Positions 8,075 to 12,500 of a stretch of 12,500 nucleotides of DNA are shown here, in pieces. This stretch comes from Acropora yongei (Eukaryota > Cnidaria > Anthozoa > Scleractinia > Acroporidae). The stretch covers positions 7,869,895 through 7,882,394 of the forward strand of contig BLFN01000290.1 in the NCBI GenBank assembly GCA_014634225.1, given 5' to 3'. Position 1 is the stretch's first letter. Each line of letters starts with the position of its first letter. The notes below the pieces were generated by a model. It was not told where the DNA came from. It ran no database searches and saw only the letters and a list, made by a program, of their open reading frames with translations. The position numbers and the translations under genes are program-made.

Positions 8075-8533
8075 TAACGTTAAGACTCATGTATAAGCCG
8101 CACTTCTGTGTAAGCCACACCTCCAACTTTCAAGCATGATTTCGGGAAAAAAAAATAAGAAGTCCAAAAATTTTGTTCACAGATTCCCAAGAGTTTGCGC
8201 ATTTGCAGCGACATTTATTAGTAGCTTAAGAATGCAATCTTCTTTGATTGGCTAAAAGTCAAAGTGATCGGTCGCAGACGACATTGTAAGCTGCTGTGTG
8301 GAGGAATGGAGGTTCCATGCCAATTATAGTTTAACTGCTCAAACAAAGAACAAATGAAATGCTTGAAAGAGTTACATAATCTTTATTCACTGAAGGTTTT
8401 CAGTTCTATTTGTGACAACAACAAGCCAGTTTACTCTCTCTTAAATCAATGGTCTCATGTATAAGCCGCACCCGCGATTTTTGACCCAAAACTTACGCAA
8501 AAAGGTGCGGCTTATACACAAGTCTTTACGGTA
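8075..8533. mobile_element. 459-bp MITE with 29-base terminal inverted repeats
   Basis: The left arm (8075-8103) and right arm (8505-8533) match at 25 of 29 positions, with the shared inner part GTATAAGCCGCAC exact. A third copy, CTCATGTATAAGCCGCAC (8454-8471), faces the right arm across about 30 bases, making a subterminal hairpin, and a weaker copy, GTGTAAGCCACACC, sits at about 8108-8121. No transposase is encoded. TA lies at both ends (8075-8076 and 8532-8533), consistent with a TA duplication, although other short duplications fit too. The superfamily is uncertain. It lies inside exon 2 of the minus-strand pseudogene. Confidence 0.87.
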
Positions 8534-8659
8534 ACTTCTTTTTCTTCCTATAATTGTCAACCTTGGAACACTCTGCTATGTCTTTGAACTTCCTCTTTCT
8601 TCCTATACTCTCTAACTTTTCCTGGGAGTCTACAGCCTCCTCTTCTTTGATTGTTTCAC

Positions 8660-9435
8660 CTGTGCAACAAAGCCAATTCATAAAAGTATTGTTGTAACCA
8701 AACAAGCTAATCTTGAAAACCTCACTTCGAAATATTAACTCATTTCATTTTAGGTTTGTATCATAATTCCTGCATCCTACATGCAGTTATTGTTGATAAC
8801 TTTTGGTACTGACAATAATGGCCTAGATTGCAGAATACCCATATCACAAAATATATAACTTAACAATGGTGTTATAAGAGACAGCAAGAGGAGTCAAAGT
8901 GGCCGTGTACTGTATTCTGCCATCCCACAATATTGCTCTTAAACATGGTTAGCATTACAACAAGCCTTTTTGAGTCTTTGCAACTAAATTGTAATTCATA
9001 ATTATAATTTTGGTCACCTTCCGATTAAATTATCCACTTTCTGGTTTAACTCGTTCAACTATTGATTGAGTCTATTCTTTGTTGCATGTAGGCCAATGGG
9101 ATAATACCTGTTTGCGATAGCCTTTGAACTCCTCGGAGATTACTTGCGTTTACGAGCCAGATATTTCTTTGTCAAAATTAGCACCTTAAACGTTGAATTG
9201 AAAATGAAACTTGCCAAGGCCTCTTGGACCTAACCCTCGGACCTAACAGGCAAGACCTAGGGAGAAACACAACATCAAATAGCGGTCAAACTTTTAATGT
9301 GGAACAAGGTAATTCTTAGACAAGGGGTCTCTATTTCAATTGCCAGGTATTTGCCGTTTTAAATTCTCTGTACTGTACGTCCATCAAAACTTATTTGGGA
9401 AAGTACAACAAGAAGTGGTAATTCAGACAACTTAC
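8660..9435 (-). other. Intron of the minus-strand pseudogene (predicted)
   Basis: On the minus strand the donor is GTAAGTTG (first G at 9435) and the acceptor is TTGTTGCACAG (AG ending at 8660). Exon 1 ends with one base of a codon and exon 2 supplies the other two (T + GT, Cys), so the frame continues. The 776 bases are AT-rich and hold no gene I can support. Confidence 0.55.
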
Positions 9436-9615
9436 AACGTAACGCGACAAAAAAAGAGCGTAAAAACACAGTAAAATGGCCGATATTCAGCAATGACAAA
9501 AACACAGTTTCCTCGTGGTCTTGCAGCCAAGCCTCCAAAATTCCAAGAAATCTCTGTGCTCTATAATTTATGTCATAGATCTGGTTAATAAATAACTTTT
9601 AGAATTGGCCGCCAT

Positions 9616-9769
9616 TTTGAAAAAAAATTGCTGACAATTTCTGTAGGCGATTCTGCGGGCTCAGCAGCCCGGCGTCAGTACCTGCCTGGAGGGAACGTTA
9701 AAGCTCTTCTAAAAAGTTCCCTGGTGTTTTCCTCTCCGGTTTGTGCGTTCTAAAACACCCTGCTAAATT
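9616..9769. promoter_or_regulatory. Head-to-head spacer: start region of the minus gene and probable 5' UTR of LINE copy 2
   Basis: The sequence 5' of the minus-strand ATG (CAAAATGGCGGCC, minus 9619-9607) is very short before a GC-richer stretch (about 9648-9700) that continues to the LINE ORF1 start at 9770. I infer that this GC-richer part is the 5' UTR and internal promoter of the LINE, so the LINE landed just upstream of the gene. The motif at the minus start resembles a YY1 site overlapping a start codon. No TATA box was recognised. Confidence 0.4.
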
Positions 9770-10949
9770 ATGGGCGATTCAGAATCCACTGTTGAGAGTG
9801 AATCGAATGGATGGTCTATTCCTGTGCAATTGAAGAAATCTGAAGTCCTTCCTGAAGTTTTGTTTGGTTTACCAAGTAATGACAACTCATCCCAAATGGA
9901 TGTGAATGCCAAGACTTACATGGTTTCTACTGCAGAATATGTTCCTGTAGTTTCTCGGATTTTGAACGTGCCCACTTTGATCCTCAAAGCTTCACCCCCG
10001 ATCGGCTGTTAACTGTGTACTTTAACCTTCAGGACAGATCGACTTCACCAAGATCATTTTTGATGGTCTAATTAGAGCCAGTATTCCAGCTGCTACTGTT
10101 TGTTGTTTGCCCAGGATCCCCTACCAGGAAACTGGAAATTACCTTTTCAAATATGCATTACTGTTACCTTTTCGTATCGCGGTCTTCTTTTATCATTGAT
10201 CAATATAGTTCACCCAGAGCACACTCCTTTATCTTTTGTTACGGTGTATGATGCACCTCACGAGCTTCCTGATTCCGCTTTGGCTACTGGTTGCAGAAAT
10301 ATGGCAGAATTTATTCTTCACCATGGGGTACATTACAAGAATATCATGGTATCTTCAATGGATTGCACTATTTTCACATGGCCATGCATATCTTCTTAAA
10401 TTCAGTTTGGGAAGTACCTAGTACAACTTCAATAACCTAATGAGAGACCGACTTGTAGCGGCAACCATATTCCTAAAGACTGTAGCAACAAGGTTTGCTA
10501 TAATTGCGATTCTGTTGGACATATTGCTCGGACGTGCCCACAAGATATTTGGTGCTGTATTTGCAAAGAGACAGTCCATATGGCTTTGGACAGTGATTTG
10601 ACGTTTGCTGTCTGACCATGAATCATCAGTTGCGGAATGTTTGCCTACAGGTAATGATGAGGATGATCAACAGAGTGAAGCAAGTATTTTTTCTTCAAGA
10701 GTGTCTATGGTAATGGTTGCTGAACCCCCGCGGGAGGGGGCGCTGTCAACCCAGGGCCTGGTCCTGGGGGAGTCGGTGCCTCCCCCTGATGTTGAAGGTA
10801 GTAATCTATCTAATGAGGATGAGAGTATGGAGTCAAATCATTCAAGCTGCAAGCTTTTCTTGCCATCCAAGGAGGTTCAAAAACCCCGCACGAAACGATC
10901 TAGACAGCAACAAGACCTGTCCCCCTGGGGGAGGCAGCCGCCCACTTAA
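9770..10949 (+). pseudogene. LINE copy 2 ORF1: RNA-binding protein with CCHC zinc knuckles
   Basis: ORF1 proteins coat the element RNA. Seen: ATG at 9770 with an acidic N-terminus (MGDSESTVESESNGW); after shifts, FERAHFDPQSFTPDRLLTVY and DFTKIIFDGLIRASIPAATV, a probable RRM-like region; then FVTVYDAPHELPDSAL and, in another frame, YGRIYSSPWGTLQEYHGIF. A Cys-rich part (10436-10615) follows. One knuckle is perfect (CYNCDSVGHIARTC, 10496-10537). The preceding one has lost its first Cys (SGNHIPKDC), and the following CCICKETVHMALDS ends in Ser in place of Cys. The C-terminal part (about 10605-10949) is acidic, Ser-rich and Pro-rich with a basic KPRTKRSRQQQ patch, ending at TAA 10947-10949. Stops or shifts lie near 9960, 10013, 10190, 10300, 10433 and 10613. 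Confidence 0.8.
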
Positions 10950-10964
10950 TCTTTGTCAGATTCA

Positions 10965-12500
10965 GAGTTTGTAGGATTAAAGTGCGTGGTCTGAATGTGA
11001 GTAAGTTTTTTGCCAAGTCTAAGTTACATTTTTCCTTTCTACAAGAAATTATTATCTCTGATGATGCGCTTCACCTCTCCTTCAACTCTCGATGATGGGG
11101 TCCCTCATTCCGAGTCCCTGCCTGAACTCTCGATGATGGGGTCCCTCATTCCGAGTCCCTGCCTGTAGCAGAAGGGATGGCATTGCTGTCCTGTGTTCTG
11201 ATCACTTTTGTAATAGGGTTTCAGCCTAGCAGAAAGATTCAGAGGGGTGTGTTCTGAGTATTTTAGTGGCTCTTGATGGTTTTAATCTGATTCTAGTTAG
11301 TATTTTTACACCAACTTAACCAGCTGAGAGAAAGTCTGTGTTTCAGTTAGTGCATTCATACTTTTTTTCACACTCCGAGCTCCTTTTAGGTGGTGATTTC
11401 AATTGTTGTGATTTAGATGAGATGGGAGGGGCCGCGTTGATTGACAACTCTTTATCTAACTTGAAATCATCTTGCGCTCTCTGGGATCCTTGGCGTTTCA
11501 AGCATCCCAGAGAGCAGCAGTTTAATTGGTTTAACCATAACCAGTGTATTGCGAGTAGGCTTGATTCCTTTTTAGTTTCTCGCCTTTTATGCAGCCAGGT
11601 CAGGGACTGTAATCTTTGGCCTTGCCTCCTGTCAGATCATGGTTTTGTAATTCTAGATTTTGAATTTTTGAGTCTTGAAATGTGGGCCGGAAGTTTGGAA
11701 GATAAACAACTCTTTGCTTGAAGACAAGAATTTCTGCTCGTTGATTGTAGATTTGATAGATACTTTTATTTCGACATGTTTTCTCATCGATCAGAGAATT
11801 GTAGGAAGTCCTCAAACAGGATATTAAGTTAATTATATAAAGATCGTGCTCGAGAGAAGGTTCTCCTAACCAACCGTCTAACTGCCTTGAAAAATCGTCT
11901 AGCTTTAGGGTTTCATTCAGATGCACAGGAAATACTGTCTCTAGAAGCCTCTTTAAAGACCCTCTTTTACAAAGAATTAGAGTGCTCCAAGATTAGGAGT
12001 CATGTAAAGTGGTTGGAGGAGGGGGAGGTTCCTTCTGGTCTCTTCTGTTTTTAATTTGGAGGGGATTGAGGTCTCATGTCTGCTGGATATAATCAAAGCC
12101 CACGAAATGTATTATGATAATCTATTTGCAAATGAGAAGGTAGATCTCACTATTCAGAATGACCTTCTATCAAACGTGTCTGCCAGAGGCTAAGCGAGAG
12201 AGCTGTGAGAGCCCTCTCACTCTGGATGAAGCTATAGAAATAGAACGCCAGGCACAGATGGTCTGTCGGTCCAGACTAGGCCCCCTTCTTGCCATTTCAT
12301 TTAACGAGTGCCTGGCAGACGGGGTCCTATGTGATTCCATGAAAACTAGTGTTAGGCGCCTCGTCAATAAAAAAGATGATAATTTCACTTTTGAATGTCG
12401 ATTACAAGATTTGCTCTAAGGCTATTTCTCTGCGTTTAGCAGGGGCCCTGGAATGCATTGTAAGTTCCGATCAGAGGTGTTCAGTTCCAGGGAGATCTAT
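10965..12500 (+). pseudogene. LINE copy 2 ORF2: endonuclease and start of reverse transcriptase (partial, disrupted)
   Basis: The endonuclease reads VRGLNVSKFFAKSKLHFSFLQE (about 10985), where FLQE keeps the metal-binding Glu. Next are WGPSF..PACSRR and GIAVLCSDHF (about 11175), then LLLGGDFNC (GGDFNC 11389-11406), SRLDSFLVSR, and SDHGFVILDF (SDH 11632-11640). The linker reads LEASLKTLFYKELE and RSHVKWLEEGE (about 12010). Reverse transcriptase begins with TPGTDGLSVQ in one frame near 12247, then LADGVLCDSMKTSVRRLV (12310 on), then LLNVDYKICSKAISLRLA and DQRCSVPGRS at the edge (12391-12500), in a different frame. A 41-base tandem duplication shifts the endonuclease frame. Many stops are present, so the copy is inactive. 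The catalytic YADD block would lie beyond the window. Confidence 0.83.
11084..11165. repeat. Two-copy perfect 41-base tandem duplication
   Basis: Units 11084-11124 and 11125-11165 are identical; each begins AACTCTCGATGATGGGG and ends CCCTGCCTG. It lies inside the endonuclease region of LINE copy 2. Since 41 is not a multiple of three, it breaks the frame. Perfect identity means it is younger than most of the decay around it, or an assembly artefact. Confidence 0.96.

Larger units (their letters stand above)
6010..9615 (-). pseudogene. Two-exon pseudogene of an uncharacterised, probably cnidarian-expanded family; exon 2 split by a MITE
   Basis: Minus strand. Exon 1 (9615-9436) starts ATGGCGGCC. 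After a shift near 9575-9600 it reads NYRAQRFLGILEAWLQDHEE, then the hydrophobic VFLSLLNIGHFTVFLRSFF, and ends at donor GTAAGT. Exon 2 (from 8659, after TTGTTGCACAG) joins in phase through a Cys codon to an acidic then basic stretch (ETIKEEEAVDSQEK; GRKRKFKDIAE). Past the MITE it continues with AKRRKDETLEACSEIHGA, FAIGADGAPFGKDDEA (about 7420), LLPSDMKW, EPLHNGNNGWQ, SPTVWTIGFAIPYHAQ (about 6390), LGLGLNSMQGQESKHVRLSQY and a Cys-rich end (CYCGFPKEERGQCCCPEC) near 6050. Stops: 8030-8032, 7629-7631, 7046-7048 (probable former Trp), 6673-6675 (probable former Trp), 6041-6043. Frameshifts lie near 7660, 7560, 7275, 6980 and 6545. From memory, such proteins are multi-copy and unannotated in anthozoans; function unknown, and an origin from a transposon is possible. 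The Cys cluster may bind zinc. Confidence 0.75.
9640..12500 (+). mobile_element. LINE copy 2: degenerate non-LTR retrotransposon with ORF1 and ORF2, continues past the window
   Basis: The plus-strand order is a short 5' UTR, ORF1 with zinc knuckles (9770-10949), then ORF2 beginning about 30 bases later with an AP-type endonuclease and the first reverse-transcriptase blocks at the window edge. The 5' end seems present, which is unusual for LINE copies. The left border near 9640 is approximate. ORF2 motifs (GGDFNC, SDHGF, SMKTSVRRLV, LLNVDYKICSKA) place it near the same broad L1/Tx1-like group as copy 1. The two differ in sequence at matching blocks, so they are separate families or subfamilies rather than a recent duplication. 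Confidence 0.87.

Noticed and set aside
10236..10421. Hydrophobic plus-strand frame that looks like a membrane protein
   Set aside because: It is an out-of-frame reading of LINE ORF1; the neighbouring frames carry the recognisable ORF1 motifs.
10725..10935. C5/G5 runs forming short hairpins, for example GGGGGAG with CTCCCCC at 10766-10786
   Set aside because: They sit in the Pro/Gly-rich tail of LINE ORF1, where such runs follow from codon content.
1..12500. CRISPR array, bacterial operon, phage or toxin-antitoxin system
   Set aside because: There are no spaced direct repeats, no Shine-Dalgarno-led gene strings, and clear introns and LINEs, so a prokaryotic reading does not fit.

Overview
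The window looks like nuclear DNA of an invertebrate animal, most likely a cnidarian (anthozoan guess). The signs are spliced genes with GT..AG introns and ATGGCGGC-type start contexts, AT-rich intergenic DNA, remnants of LINE retrotransposons carrying an AP-type endonuclease plus reverse transcriptase, a MITE, a Penelope-like ribozyme motif, and relics of two protein families I remember as frequent in anthozoan gene sets. The last point is from memory and was not searched. Nothing points to a prokaryote, phage or plasmid. No gene here is fully intact.

Layout, left to right. 1-340: AT-rich DNA with a hammerhead-ribozyme-like motif (210-250) of the kind found in Penelope-like elements, then a (TA)n tract. 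343-529 (+): a possible acidic terminal exon. 981-2128 (+): a two-exon integrase-core (DDE) gene, broken by one in-frame stop and one frameshift and missing its C-terminus. 2271-2408 (-): a weak candidate first exon. 2430-4465 (+): LINE copy 1, endonuclease and reverse transcriptase, with many lesions and a YADD box changed to YADE; its 3' end is missing. 4810-5309 (+): an unrecognised protein-like relic, one stop and one frameshift from a continuous reading of about 165 residues. 5310-6009: non-coding, with inverted repeats. 6010-9615 (-): a two-exon pseudogene of an uncharacterised family with a Cys-rich C-terminus; its second exon is split by a 459-bp MITE (8075-8533). About 9640-12500 (+): LINE copy 2, with ORF1 (zinc knuckles) and ORF2 (endonuclease and the start of reverse transcriptase), running off the window.

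The genes do not form a pathway. The window is a mobile-element graveyard containing two decaying host or element-derived genes. The most informative points are the minus-strand pseudogene, whose two exons join in phase and whose MITE-free site reads through in frame; the integrase-core gene, which keeps its three acidic residues despite two lesions; and the unassigned relic at 4810-5309. I found no convincing new multi-gene system.
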